Assembly: GCA_035253825.1 (NCBI GenBank)
Contig: DATFBM010000012.1
Location: 153,961-217,960, forward strand
Source of the DNA: JACCTH01 sp035253825
GTDB lineage: Bacteria > Actinomycetota > Acidimicrobiia > Spongiisociales > ZC4RG35
Direction: 5' to 3'
Length of the DNA: 64,000 nt
Made by a program: the position numbers and the translations under genes
In this document: positions 31,580 through 39,731 of the stretch, in pieces
Numbering within the stretch: the first letter of the stretch is position 1
Layout: the number at the start of each line of letters is the position of its first letter
The notes under the pieces: generated by a model
What the model saw: the letters and a program-made list of their open reading frames with translations, nothing else
What the model was told of the DNA's origin: nothing
The model's database searches: none

Positions 31580-33352
31580 ATGGCCGCGACGATGCACATC
31601 GATTGGGATGTGGCGATCGAAATGGACGACGGCCAGGTCCTCCGAGCGGACGTCTACCGCCCCGCTACCGATGCCTCCTATCCGGTCATCCTCTCCTATG
31701 GGCCTTACGCCAAGGGCCTGGCCTTCCAAGAGGGCTACCCCGACCAATGGCGGATCATGACCACCCAGCATCCCGACGTCGAGGCGGGGTCGAGCAACCG
31801 CTTCCAGAACTGGGAGGTGGTCGATCCCGAGAAGTGGGTACCCGACGGGTACGCCGTGGTGAGAGTCGACTCGCGAGGCTGCGGCCGGTCGCCCGGCTAC
31901 ATAGACGTATTTTCTCCCCGGGAAACCGAAGACCTGGTGGCCTGCATCGAGTGGGCCGGACTCCAACCCTGGAGCACGGGGAAAGTGGGTTTGAACGGGA
32001 TCTCGTACTACGCCATCAACCAATGGCACGCCGCTTCCCGGCAACCCGATCATCTGGCGGCCATGTGCGTGTGGGAGGGCGCTGCCGACTGCTATCGAGA
32101 CATGACGCACCACGGTGGCATCCTGTCCACGTTCTGGGCCAACTGGTACGACATGCAGGTGAAGACGGTCCAGCACGGCCTGGGTGATCGGGGCGCGGTG
32201 AGTCGAGTGACTGGAGCCGCCGTCACCGGCGACATCAACCTCACCGACGACGAGCTGGAGCGCAACCGTTCCGATCTCGGCGCCGATGTTCGGGATCATT
32301 CCCTCGACGACTCGTTCCACCGTGACCGATCGCCGCAGTGGTCGAAGATCGACGTGCCTCTCCTCACCGCCGGAAACTGGGGAGGCCAGGGCTTGCATCT
32401 CCGCGGCAACGTCGAGGGATTCGTACGTGCGGCCACGTCGCAGAAGTGGCTCGAGCTCCATGGTCTCGAGCACTGGACCCACTTCTACACCGACTATGGG
32501 GTCGGGCTGCAGAAGCGGTTCTTCGCCCGATTCCTCAAGGACGAAGACAACGGCTGGGACGCAGAACCCCCGGTCCGGCTCCAGGTCCGACATCTCGATC
32601 GCTTCGAGGAACGGATGGGAGAGGGCTGGCCGCTTCCGGAGACGTCATGGACGACGATGTTTCTCGACGCCGGCAACATGACCCTTTCTCAGCAGACCGC
32701 GGTAACAGGCAGAGAGGTGCGCTACGACGCCACCGGCGAGGGCGCCACCTTCTTACTCGACCCGTTCCAGTCGGAGACGGAGATCACCGGGCCTATCTCC
32801 CTAAAGCTGTTCGCTTCCTCGGAGACATCCGATGCCGACATATTTGCGGTGTTGAGGATCTTCGACCCCCAGGGTGGAGAGGTCACATTTCAAGGTGCCA
32901 TTGACCCGCACACACCGGTGGCTCAGGGTTGGCTTCGGGCATCGCATCGACGCCTCGATGAGGAGTTGTCCCTCCCTTACCGCCCCTATCACACCCACGA
33001 CCGGGCCGAGCCGCTCACTCCCGGCGAGATATACGAGCTCGACGTCGAGATCTGGCCGACCTCGATCGTCGCTCCCCCCGGCTACCGGCTGGGCCTCTCA
33101 ATCCGAGGCAACGACTACAAGTACGAAGGAGATCTTGGCCAGGCATCGCTGACCACCTTCAAGAACCAGCTGACAGGATGTGGGCCCTTTCTTCACGACG
33201 ACCCTCTCGACCGACCTCCGGAGGTTTTCGGCAAGGGGGTGACGATCCACACCGGCCCCGATCACAAGTCGGCGCTATTGGTGCCGGTGATCCCCTCGGC
33301 CCCGCTATCCGGCGGGAGGTCCGGTCGAGGACCTGATGGCGATGGTCGGTGA
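31580..33352 (+). CDS. CocE/NonD-family hydrolase (copy 1)
   Basis: A 590-residue serine hydrolase of the X-Pro dipeptidyl-peptidase/cocaine-esterase class. The alpha/beta core has ADVYRPATDASYPVILSYGPYAKG near 16-40, AVVRVDSRGCGRSPG, and the nucleophile S142 in GLNGISYYA (GxSYxG in most members; Ala replaces the last Gly). His and Asp are likely in LEHWTHFYTDYG and the preceding WGGQGLHLRGN region. The C-terminal jelly-roll domain (from about 370) has ITGPISLKLFASSETSDADIF and GWLRASHRR, typical of the PepX C-terminal domain. Members cleave esters, amides or acyl-amino acids. About 50 % similar by eye to copy 2 at 44014-45774. The last 48 bases overlap the convergent lacI gene. Confidence 0.9.
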   Translation: MAATMHIDWDVAIEMDDGQVLRADVYRPATDASYPVILSYGPYAKGLAFQEGYPDQWRIMTTQHPDVEAGSSNRFQNWEVVDPEKWVPDGYAVVRVDSRGCGRSPGYIDVFSPRETEDLVACIEWAGLQPWSTGKVGLNGISYYAINQWHAASRQPDHLAAMCVWEGAADCYRDMTHHGGILSTFWANWYDMQVKTVQHGLGDRGAVSRVTGAAVTGDINLTDDELERNRSDLGADVRDHSLDDSFHRDRSPQWSKIDVPLLTAGNWGGQGLHLRGNVEGFVRAATSQKWLELHGLEHWTHFYTDYGVGLQKRFFARFLKDEDNGWDAEPPVRLQVRHLDRFEERMGEGWPLPETSWTTMFLDAGNMTLSQQTAVTGREVRYDATGEGATFLLDPFQSETEITGPISLKLFASSETSDADIFAVLRIFDPQGGEVTFQGAIDPHTPVAQGWLRASHRRLDEELSLPYRPYHTHDRAEPLTPGEIYELDVEIWPTSIVAPPGYRLGLSIRGNDYKYEGDLGQASLTTFKNQLTGCGPFLHDDPLDRPPEVFGKGVTIHTGPDHKSALLVPVIPSAPLSGGRSGRGPDGDGR

Positions 33353-34330
33353 GAGCAGCACGCGACCTGGGGCAACGTCCTCACCGGCAATTAGCGCAAG
33401 CAGCGTGCTGGCAGCATCGGCGCCCATCCGGCGATAAGGAACGCGAACTGCGGTCATGGAGGGCTGCATGAGATCGAGCAGGGGCATGTCGTTGTAGCCG
33501 GTTATCGAAACATCAACGCCGATGACCTTGCCGAGGGACCTCACCGCCCGGTAGCACCCCAGCCCCAACAAGTCGTTGGCGGCGACGATCGCCGTGAGGT
33601 CGGGGTGACGGCTGAGTAGGGCCAGGGCCGCCGTCATCCCCGGCTCCACCTGATACCACTCGGCCTCCTCGACCAAATCGCGTTCGGCCTCGAGACCCAC
33701 GGTCGACATCCAGTCGAGGAAAGCATCCCGTCTTCCGCGACCAGTCGAAACCCATTCCGGCCCGGCCACATGACCGATGCGCTCGTGTCCCAATTCCCGC
33801 AGATGCCTCACCGCCAGACCGATCCCGGCGTGGTCGTCACCGACGATCGCCGGGATGGAGTCGTCGTCGACCGAGCGGTTGACGAGGACCATCGACACGT
33901 CTCGCTGCGCTTGTCTGGCGGTCTCGGAAACAATTCGACCAGGAGTGGCGAGAATCAGGCCGTCGACATGACGCTCCAGCATGTCCTCCACCAGGCTGTC
34001 AGCATGATCTGGCCCCCGGTCGGCATTTCCGATGAGCACCGAATAGCCCTCCTCGACCAGCACCGACTCGACTCCGGCGATGATCGGCCCAAAGAGGGGG
34101 TTCTCGACGTCAGGGATGATCACTCCCACCGACATGGTGCGGTTGGTCCGTAGACCCCGCGCCAGAGGGTGGGGCCGGTAGCCCAGCTTGCGAGCAGCCT
34201 CGGCGACCCTCTCCACCGTCACCGGGTGGACGATGAAAGCGGTGCTCGGGTTCAGAGCCCGCGATGCTGTCGAGATGTGGACCCCCGCCTCGCGGGCCAC
34301 GTCTTTCAATGTGGATCGGATCGACGACAC
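33305..34330 (-). CDS. LacI-family transcriptional regulator
   Basis: A 341-residue repressor. The helix-turn-helix and hinge are intact at residues 7-29 (TLKDVAREAGVHISTASRALN) with the minor-groove hinge AEAARKLGYRPHPLARGLRTN near 43-63. The effector domain is the periplasmic-binding-protein fold (MSVGVIIPDVENPLFGPIIAGVE, DGLILATPG, RIGHVAGPEWVSTGRGRRDAF, AIVAANDLLGLGCYRA, GYNDMPLLDLMQPSMTAVRVPYRRMG). It is the only LacI protein in the window and lies inside the catabolic island. Palindromic CAANCGNTTG motifs occur in five promoter regions of the island, the first 101 bases upstream of this gene, so it is the likely local regulator and may control itself. The effector is unknown. Confidence 0.93.
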   Translation of the reverse strand: MSSIRSTLKDVAREAGVHISTASRALNPSTAFIVHPVTVERVAEAARKLGYRPHPLARGLRTNRTMSVGVIIPDVENPLFGPIIAGVESVLVEEGYSVLIGNADRGPDHADSLVEDMLERHVDGLILATPGRIVSETARQAQRDVSMVLVNRSVDDDSIPAIVGDDHAGIGLAVRHLRELGHERIGHVAGPEWVSTGRGRRDAFLDWMSTVGLEAERDLVEEAEWYQVEPGMTAALALLSRHPDLTAIVAANDLLGLGCYRAVRSLGKVIGVDVSITGYNDMPLLDLMQPSMTAVRVPYRRMGADAASTLLALIAGEDVAPGRVLLSPTIAIRSSTGPPAG

Positions 34331-34430
34331 GTTGGTCTCGAGGCTATTCGTTGCTCAGCTGCCGGGGCGAGCTCTGCGGCCGACAGGTACCGGGGGCTGT
34401 TTGCGCTGCCCAGCCAAAGATCCGATACTA

Positions 34431-34440
34431 CAAACGATTG
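34431..34440. promoter_or_regulatory. Candidate LacI operator (CAAACGATTG) between lacI and the HIBADH-like gene
   Basis: The ten bases CAAACGATTG fit the LacI-type palindrome CAANCGNTTG with its central CG. The site lies in the 151-base divergent region, about 42 bases before the HIBADH-like ATG and 100 bases before the lacI start, where it could repress both. The identical ten bases occur again before the ABC-importer gene at 55295. Confidence 0.6.
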
Positions 34441-34481
34441 CGGAGCGATCAGAACCGGTGACCGCCAGCGCGAGGGGAGAC

Positions 34482-35417
34482 ATGGCCGAAAACAAGTACC
34501 CGCACCGGGTGGGCTGGATCGGGGCGGGTCGGATGGGCGCAGCCCTCGTCAATCGCTTGCTGGCCTCGGACGTGGACCTCTGGGTCTACAACCGAACTCG
34601 CTCCAAGGCCGAGCCCTTGGCGGCCAAGGGTGCGAAGGTCGTCGACTCTCCGGCCGACCTCGCCGAACGTGAGATTGTCTTCACCATGGTCGCCGGTCCC
34701 GAAGATGTCCTCGAAGTGACGCTCGGGGCGGAAGGGGTGCTCTCTCGATCCGACCGCCGACCGGAAATCATCGTCGACTCGACGACTATCGACGCCACGA
34801 CCTCACGGACGCTCACCAAGCGGGCCGAAGAACTGGGGACGGCGGTGCTGGCGGCGCCGGTATCGGGCAATCCAAAGGTCGTGAAGTCGGGCCGCCTCAC
34901 CTCGGTGGTGTCGGGGCCAAAGGACGCCTATCAAACGGTGCTGCCCTATCTCCAGTGTTTCGGGCGCAAGGTCACCTATGTCGGTGAGGGGGACGAAGCC
35001 CGCTTGGTCAAGATCTGCCACAACCTGATGCTCGGGGTGGTGACGCAATCGATGGCGGAGATCACCCTTCTCGCCGAGGCGGCCGGAGTGTCGCGGGCCG
35101 ACTTCCTTGAGTTTCTCAACGACAGCGTGATGGGCTCCACCTTCACCCGGTACAAGACCCCGGCGTTCGTGAACCTGGACTACACCCCTTCCTTCACCTG
35201 GCATCTGCTTCGCAAGGATTTCGAGTTAGGCCTGGAATCCGGGAGGCTGCTCGGGGTCCCCCTTCCAACCGCCGCCCTCGTGCACCAGATCGTCATGGAC
35301 GGAATCGGGCGGGGTTTTGGCGACCAGGACTTCGCCTCGATGCTGGCCCGACACGCCGAAGGCACCGGGATCGACCTCGTCCCGGAGAACAGAGACATCT
35401 CCGACGGACTGAGCTAG
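34482..35417 (+). CDS. 3-hydroxyisobutyrate dehydrogenase-like NAD(P)-dependent oxidoreductase
   Basis: A 311-residue beta-hydroxyacid dehydrogenase. The Rossmann loop GWIGAGRMGAALVNRLL is near residue 9-25. NRTRSKAEPLAAKGAKVVDSPADLA follows, with Arg after the strand suggesting NADP preference. The substrate loop APVSGNPKVVKSGRLT and the catalytic Lys in RLVKICHNLMLGVVTQSMAE (K near 170) are intact. The C-terminal helical dimer domain ends with LVPENRDISDGL. Family substrates are small 3-hydroxy acids or 2-hydroxy-3-oxo acids. I chose the ATG at 34482 because AGGGGAGA precedes it; the frame is open far upstream across the promoter. Two CAANCGNTTG motifs flank the start (34431, 34550). Confidence 0.9.
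   Translation: MAENKYPHRVGWIGAGRMGAALVNRLLASDVDLWVYNRTRSKAEPLAAKGAKVVDSPADLAEREIVFTMVAGPEDVLEVTLGAEGVLSRSDRRPEIIVDSTTIDATTSRTLTKRAEELGTAVLAAPVSGNPKVVKSGRLTSVVSGPKDAYQTVLPYLQCFGRKVTYVGEGDEARLVKICHNLMLGVVTQSMAEITLLAEAAGVSRADFLEFLNDSVMGSTFTRYKTPAFVNLDYTPSFTWHLLRKDFELGLESGRLLGVPLPTAALVHQIVMDGIGRGFGDQDFASMLARHAEGTGIDLVPENRDISDGLS
34550..34559. promoter_or_regulatory. Second LacI-motif match (CAATCGCTTG) inside the HIBADH-like gene
   Basis: CAATCGCTTG fits CAANCGNTTG at all eight fixed positions. It lies 68 bases into the coding region and 119 bases from the site at 34431, a spacing that a tetrameric or looping repressor could use. As a coding-region site it may be chance. Confidence 0.35.
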
Positions 35418-35445
35418 GGAATCCCCCTCGCCGGAATTTCCCGGG

Positions 35446-36345
35446 CTAGAGATGCCGGTCTAGATAGTCGAGGACCCCGGCGATAGCGGCTTCGGCGACC
35501 TCGTTGACTTCGTATTGGCCGTCAGGACCGCGTAATGGGTAGATGTAGCCGTGGAGATCGTGGTCCCAGCTCACCCACTCCACGGGTTTGCCGGCCTCGG
35601 CCAGCAACTCGTAAGAGACCCGGAATATCCCTTGCAGGTGGTCGTCTTCCCTCCCCATAACCAGGAGCGGGGTGTCAATCGTCGAGATCCGTTCGGCCGC
35701 CTTCTTCATATCAATACGCGAGCGCACCTTTTCCGTTTCCACCATCTGCATTTCCTCGATGTTGCGCATACCCGTTTCGGGGGCAACGAAGGCGGTGTTG
35801 TCGGGAGTCAACGCCAAGAACTCGTGCGAGGCGGGTTCGGAAGCAACCGCCGCTTTGATGCCCTGGTATTCGGAGGTGAGCTTGAGGACCATCTCCCCAC
35901 CATGGCTCATTCCGATCAATCCCACTCGCTCGGCATCGAAGCGTGGGTCCTTCTTGAGCTGCTCGACGATGGCGATTTCATCCTCGTACTCGAGAGGTGA
36001 GCGATTGAACATGTCACGCCCCTGTCGGGTGTCACGGATCAGGCGACCCCCGTTCTCGTAGCCGAGCTCAACCTCGGTTCGATAACGAATCCAGGCGCAT
36101 GCGTACCCCCGCTCGAGGAGACGCTCCATGATGTAGCCACGGTTGGCGACCGCGTTCCTGATCCAGGCCATGCCTCCTCCACCGTTGCCGGAGGCGAGAA
36201 GGACGAGGGGGAAGGGACCCTCGCCCCGAGGGACACGAAGACCGATTGGGGCATAAAGGCCGTCCCAAGTCTCCAAATATCTGAGCTCGACGGGGACGTC
36301 GGAGCCGGCTACTTCTTCGGTGATGCTGATGTTCTCTGGATCCAT
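35446..36345 (-). CDS. Alpha/beta hydrolase (dienelactone-hydrolase/prolyl-oligopeptidase-like)
   Basis: A 299-residue hydrolase. The core shows LETWDGLYAPIGLRVPRGEGPFPLVLLASGNGGGGMAW, with the oxyanion region GNGGGG near 53-58. The nucleophile lies in VGLIGMSHGGEMVLKL (S near 146), the acid in LLVMGREDDHLQGIF and the His in VSWDHDLHGYIYP (near 270-276). The fold resembles prolyl-oligopeptidase-type esterases. It is the second gene after the molybdenum hydroxylase, separated by three bases, and convergent with the HIBADH-like gene across a 28-base gap that holds no clear hairpin. The substrate is unknown; esters, lactones or acyl amides are plausible. Confidence 0.87.
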   Translation of the reverse strand: MDPENISITEEVAGSDVPVELRYLETWDGLYAPIGLRVPRGEGPFPLVLLASGNGGGGMAWIRNAVANRGYIMERLLERGYACAWIRYRTEVELGYENGGRLIRDTRQGRDMFNRSPLEYEDEIAIVEQLKKDPRFDAERVGLIGMSHGGEMVLKLTSEYQGIKAAVASEPASHEFLALTPDNTAFVAPETGMRNIEEMQMVETEKVRSRIDMKKAAERISTIDTPLLVMGREDDHLQGIFRVSYELLAEAGKPVEWVSWDHDLHGYIYPLRGPDGQYEVNEVAEAAIAGVLDYLDRHL

Positions 36346-36348
36346 GAG

Positions 36349-38652
36349 CTATCCCTCTCCGTTGTCCGTCTTCAACCTGCGATCTTTCGATTGTGCCAGC
36401 GCCGTCCACACTGTCGCCGGGCGGAGCGGCATGTCGATATGGGTCACTCCGTAGGGGGCGAGGGCGTCGAGCACGGCATTGACGATCGCCGGGGGAGCCC
36501 CGATGCAGCCCGCCTCCCCCGTCCCCTTCGCCCCGAGGGGGTTGGAGGGGGCCGGGTGCACGAGGCGTTTGGAGCTGATCGGAGGAGCGTCGCTCGCCCG
36601 GGGTAGCGCATAGTCGACCAGGGTCGACGTGAGCAGCTGTCCCTGGTCGGAGTACTGGACTCCCTCGTAAAGGGCCTGCCCGATTCCCTGCATTAGGGAA
36701 CCATGGAGCTGGCCCTCCACGAGCATCGGGTTGAGGACATTGCCGCAATCATCGACGGCCACCATTCGGAGGAGATCCACTTCCCCGGTCTCGAGGTCCA
36801 CTTCGACCACGGCGACGTGCACTCCGTATGGGAAGGTCTGGGCGCCGGGCACGAACCATTCCTCGGCCGTGAGGTCGACGCCGCGTTCGTGGGCCGCCTC
36901 GGCAACCCGCGACCAGCTCATCTCGGTTCCTGGCACCCCGGTAATCGAAAAGATTCCATTTGATATCAACACATCGGTCGACGCCGACTCGAGGAGGTCG
37001 GCGACCAACTCGATCGCCTTGTCCCTCACCACGTGGGCAGTTCGCCAGATTGCCGCTCCGCCAATCTGAGCCGACCGGCTGGCGAAGGTGCCGGTGCCCT
37101 GGGCGACTTCGTCCGTGTCGCCCGCCACGTAGCGGACATCCTCCGGGGCGACACCGAGGGCGGCCGCCGCCAGTTGCGCCCAGGCGGTCTCGTGGCCTTG
37201 GCCGGATGAGGCCGAGCCGGTTCGGACGGTAATCGCTCCGGCCCGGTCGACTTCGGTACGACCGTACTCCCCGCCGTCGACGGCGCCCCCGGCCCGCTCG
37301 ACGAAGGCGCCAAAGCCCACTCCAATGGGATTGCGCCTCTCGGCGCGACGCTCCTTTTGCTCCTGTCGGAGGCGGTCCAATCCCACCAGGTCGATGGCAA
37401 GTCGCAGGGCGGCGGCATAGTCGCCAGAGTCGTAGACAGCACCGGTCGGCGTGCGGTGGGGCAGGGCCTCAGACCGTATGAAGTTGGCCAACCGCACCTC
37501 GATGGGATCGAGATTCGCCTCCCGGGCGAAAGCATCCACAGCCCGCTCGATGGCGTACGCGGCCTCGGGGCGTCCGGCGCCTCGGTACGAACCGGTCGGC
37601 GCCGCGTTGGTGACCACCGCGGTGGTCTTCACCGACACGTTCTCGATGTCATACAGGCCGAGGGCGACCAGCCGGGAGAAGCTGGGGATCCCGGTCCCAT
37701 TGTGGGGATAGGCACCGACATCGGCCAGGATGTCGATCTCGGCCCGCTCGATACGACCACTCCGTTTCCCCATGAGCTTCACTCGGTGGATCGATCCCCG
37801 GCCGTGGGTGCCTCCGCTCAGGTGTTCGCGACGTCTTTCCGTCCACAGCACCGGTTGGGCGAGGCGGAGGGCGAGAGCCGCGGTCACAGTGTGCTCGGGG
37901 TAGGTCATTCCCTTCATCCCGAAGGCCCCTCCCACGTCGGGAACGACGATGTGGAGCTTGGTTCGATCCATCGGGATGAGCTGGGAGAGGCGCGCCTGCA
38001 CGCCATGAGGTCGCTGGTGGCTGATGTACACCACGAGTCCCCCGTCCTCCTGAGGGATGGCGAGGATGACGAGAGGCTCGATGGGATTGGGAGCGAGCCG
38101 CTGGTTGACAACCTCAAGCTCGACTGCGACCTCGTAATCGCCCGAAGAATCTCCCACGGCGAGGTCAGTCCGGTGAACGACGTTGGTACCCGCCGCCTCG
38201 TGAATGATCACTTCATCGGCAAGACTTGCGCGTGGATCGACGACGGCGGTGATGGGCTCGTAATCCACCCAGACCGCATCGGCGGCGTCGACCGCCGCCG
38301 ACTCGGACCTCGCAGCCACCACCGCGATGGGTTCGCCGACATAACGAACCTTCTCGTGGGCGAGGTGGGGCCGGGGAAACGCGAGGGCAGCGGCGGCAAT
38401 GCTGTCCCCCGGGATATCAGCAAGATTCATATCCTCGGCGGTAAACACCCCGATCACGTCTGCTCCGAGAACGGCATCGGTGTCGATCCCGGTGATGAGA
38501 GCATGAGCCTCGGTGCTGCGCACGAAGGCGATGTGGATGCTCTCCGGAGGGGCAAGGTCGGCGACGTAACGCCCGGCACCGGTTATGAGGCGAAGGTCTT
38601 CCCGTCGCTTGGATGAGCGAGCCTCGAAATAGGTGATCTCGACCACTCCCAT
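36349..38652 (-). CDS. Xanthine dehydrogenase/CoxL-family molybdopterin-binding subunit
   Basis: A 767-residue large subunit of a molybdenum hydroxylase. It has the ald_Xan N-terminal domain (RSSKRREDLRLITGAGRYVADL near 12-33, EPIAVVAARSESAAVDAADAVWVDYEP) and the MoCo-binding half. The active-site loop reads GSYRGAGRPEAAYAIER near 355-371, the form II (AYRGAGR) type rather than the CO-dehydrogenase AYxCSFR loop. The catalytic Glu is in AKGTGEAGCIGAPPAI near 714-729. Such subunits hydroxylate N-heterocycles, purines or aldehydes. No [2Fe-2S] small subunit or FAD medium subunit is encoded anywhere in the window, so this is an orphan large subunit here. A perfect palindrome CAATCGATTG lies 30 bases upstream. 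Confidence 0.92.
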   Translation of the reverse strand: MGVVEITYFEARSSKRREDLRLITGAGRYVADLAPPESIHIAFVRSTEAHALITGIDTDAVLGADVIGVFTAEDMNLADIPGDSIAAAALAFPRPHLAHEKVRYVGEPIAVVAARSESAAVDAADAVWVDYEPITAVVDPRASLADEVIIHEAAGTNVVHRTDLAVGDSSGDYEVAVELEVVNQRLAPNPIEPLVILAIPQEDGGLVVYISHQRPHGVQARLSQLIPMDRTKLHIVVPDVGGAFGMKGMTYPEHTVTAALALRLAQPVLWTERRREHLSGGTHGRGSIHRVKLMGKRSGRIERAEIDILADVGAYPHNGTGIPSFSRLVALGLYDIENVSVKTTAVVTNAAPTGSYRGAGRPEAAYAIERAVDAFAREANLDPIEVRLANFIRSEALPHRTPTGAVYDSGDYAAALRLAIDLVGLDRLRQEQKERRAERRNPIGVGFGAFVERAGGAVDGGEYGRTEVDRAGAITVRTGSASSGQGHETAWAQLAAAALGVAPEDVRYVAGDTDEVAQGTGTFASRSAQIGGAAIWRTAHVVRDKAIELVADLLESASTDVLISNGIFSITGVPGTEMSWSRVAEAAHERGVDLTAEEWFVPGAQTFPYGVHVAVVEVDLETGEVDLLRMVAVDDCGNVLNPMLVEGQLHGSLMQGIGQALYEGVQYSDQGQLLTSTLVDYALPRASDAPPISSKRLVHPAPSNPLGAKGTGEAGCIGAPPAIVNAVLDALAPYGVTHIDMPLRPATVWTALAQSKDRRLKTDNGEG

Positions 38653-38681
38653 CCTTTATAGCTCTGCCAGCTGCGCCCGCA

Positions 38682-38691
38682 CAATCGATTG
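38682..38691. promoter_or_regulatory. Candidate LacI operator (CAATCGATTG), divergent promoter
   Basis: CAATCGATTG is a perfect ten-base palindrome with central CG, fitting CAANCGNTTG. It lies in the 90-base divergent region, 30 bases before the molybdenum hydroxylase start and 51 bases before the Gfo/Idh gene that opens the ten-gene plus-strand run. The outer bases also extend the match: TTGCA on one side, TTGTG on the other. Confidence 0.65.
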
Positions 38692-38742
38692 CAGCGAGGT
38701 TAGGATCGCCTCGGGGGCGACGATCAGGCATGAAGGAGAGTC

Positions 38743-39723
38743 ATGGCCGAGAGGGTGAGGGTGGCCAGCATCGGCTTGGGGTGGTGGGGGAAGGAACTCG
38801 CTCGCGGGGCCGTGGCCGCGGGCATGGACCTGGTGGCCTGCTACGCCCGCACTGAAGAGACCAGGAAAGAGTTCGCGACAGCCCTCGGCTGTGAGCCGGC
38901 ATCGAGTCTCGAAGACATTCTCACCGACCCCTCGATCGAGGCGGTGCTCATCGCCACATCACACCAAAGCCATCGTCGGTTGGTGGAGGCTGCGGCCCAT
39001 GCCGGAAAGCACGTTTTCATCGAGAAGCCTCTGGCGCTGTCGGTCGAAGATGCCCGAGCTTCTCTCAAGGCGGCGGAAGCGGGCGGCATAGTCCTCCAAG
39101 TTGGATTCCAACGACGACGCCATCCTGCTCATCGAGAAATGAAGCGTCTCATCGACGACGGCGAAATCGGCGAGATCGAAACGCTAGAGGCGAATCATTC
39201 CCTCCCCAATCGCATCGCCGAGGGTGCCTGGCGCTGGGACGAAGAAGAGAGTCCTCTCGGGTCGATGACCTCGCTGGGAATCCATCAGATCGAGAACTTT
39301 CACTACCTTGCGGGCCCTATCGCCAGGGTGGCAGCGGTGTCTCGTCGCGGCCGCACGGTTCCAATCGACGAATCCACCGCCATGGTCTTTGAGTTCGCCA
39401 GCGGAGCTGTAGGCACCCTCGTCTCCTCCTTCTTCACCCCCTGGCGCATCAGCCTCTCCGTCCAGGGGACCGAGGGGGCTGCCTTCGCCGATCGCGACGG
39501 CGCCACTCTCAGCTACCAGCGCCGGGGCGAGTCCGAGGCGACCGAGATCCGACTGAGAGAATTCGACGCCGTCGCCGATCAACTGATCGAATTCGCCACT
39601 TGCATCCGGAGTGGCAGCCACCCGGAGGTGTCCGGAGCCGAGGGTCTGGCTGTTGTCGCCGTGCTGGAGGCGGCCCAGCGCAGCGCAACCAGTGGGTGCT
39701 TCGAAGCGGTAGACGCCGGGTGA
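38743..39723 (+). CDS. Gfo/Idh/MocA-family oxidoreductase (copy 1)
   Basis: A 326-residue NAD(P)-dependent oxidoreductase. The N-terminal Rossmann loop is ASIGLGWWGKELARGAVAAGM near residues 8-28. The family signature EKPLALSVEDARASL near 94-108 supplies the catalytic Lys, and the middle block SLPNRIAEGAWRWDEEESPLGSMTSLGIHQIENFHYLAGP carries the conserved GxxxDxGxHxxD-type loop (here GSMTSLGIHQIENF; H near 184). Members oxidise sugars, inositols, biliverdin or dihydrodiols. The ATG is preceded by AAGGAGAG. First gene of a long overlapping operon under the palindrome at 38682. Related to the second copy at 41859-42917 but clearly diverged. Confidence 0.92.
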   Translation: MAERVRVASIGLGWWGKELARGAVAAGMDLVACYARTEETRKEFATALGCEPASSLEDILTDPSIEAVLIATSHQSHRRLVEAAAHAGKHVFIEKPLALSVEDARASLKAAEAGGIVLQVGFQRRRHPAHREMKRLIDDGEIGEIETLEANHSLPNRIAEGAWRWDEEESPLGSMTSLGIHQIENFHYLAGPIARVAAVSRRGRTVPIDESTAMVFEFASGAVGTLVSSFFTPWRISLSVQGTEGAAFADRDGATLSYQRRGESEATEIRLREFDAVADQLIEFATCIRSGSHPEVSGAEGLAVVAVLEAAQRSATSGCFEAVDAG

Positions 39724-39731
39724 CGAGGGCG

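Noticed and set aside
31600..31615. ATCGATTG near the start of CocE copy 1
   Set aside because: The left half-site does not fit CAAN; the bases are explained by the codons of a conserved-looking N terminus.
31262..32593. Minus-strand 443-codon open frame
   Set aside because: Antisense to the cyclase and CocE genes, crossing their boundary; no homology features.
37357..38616. Plus-strand 419-codon open frame
   Set aside because: Lies wholly antisense to the molybdenum hydroxylase gene; a GC-rich codon-position artefact.
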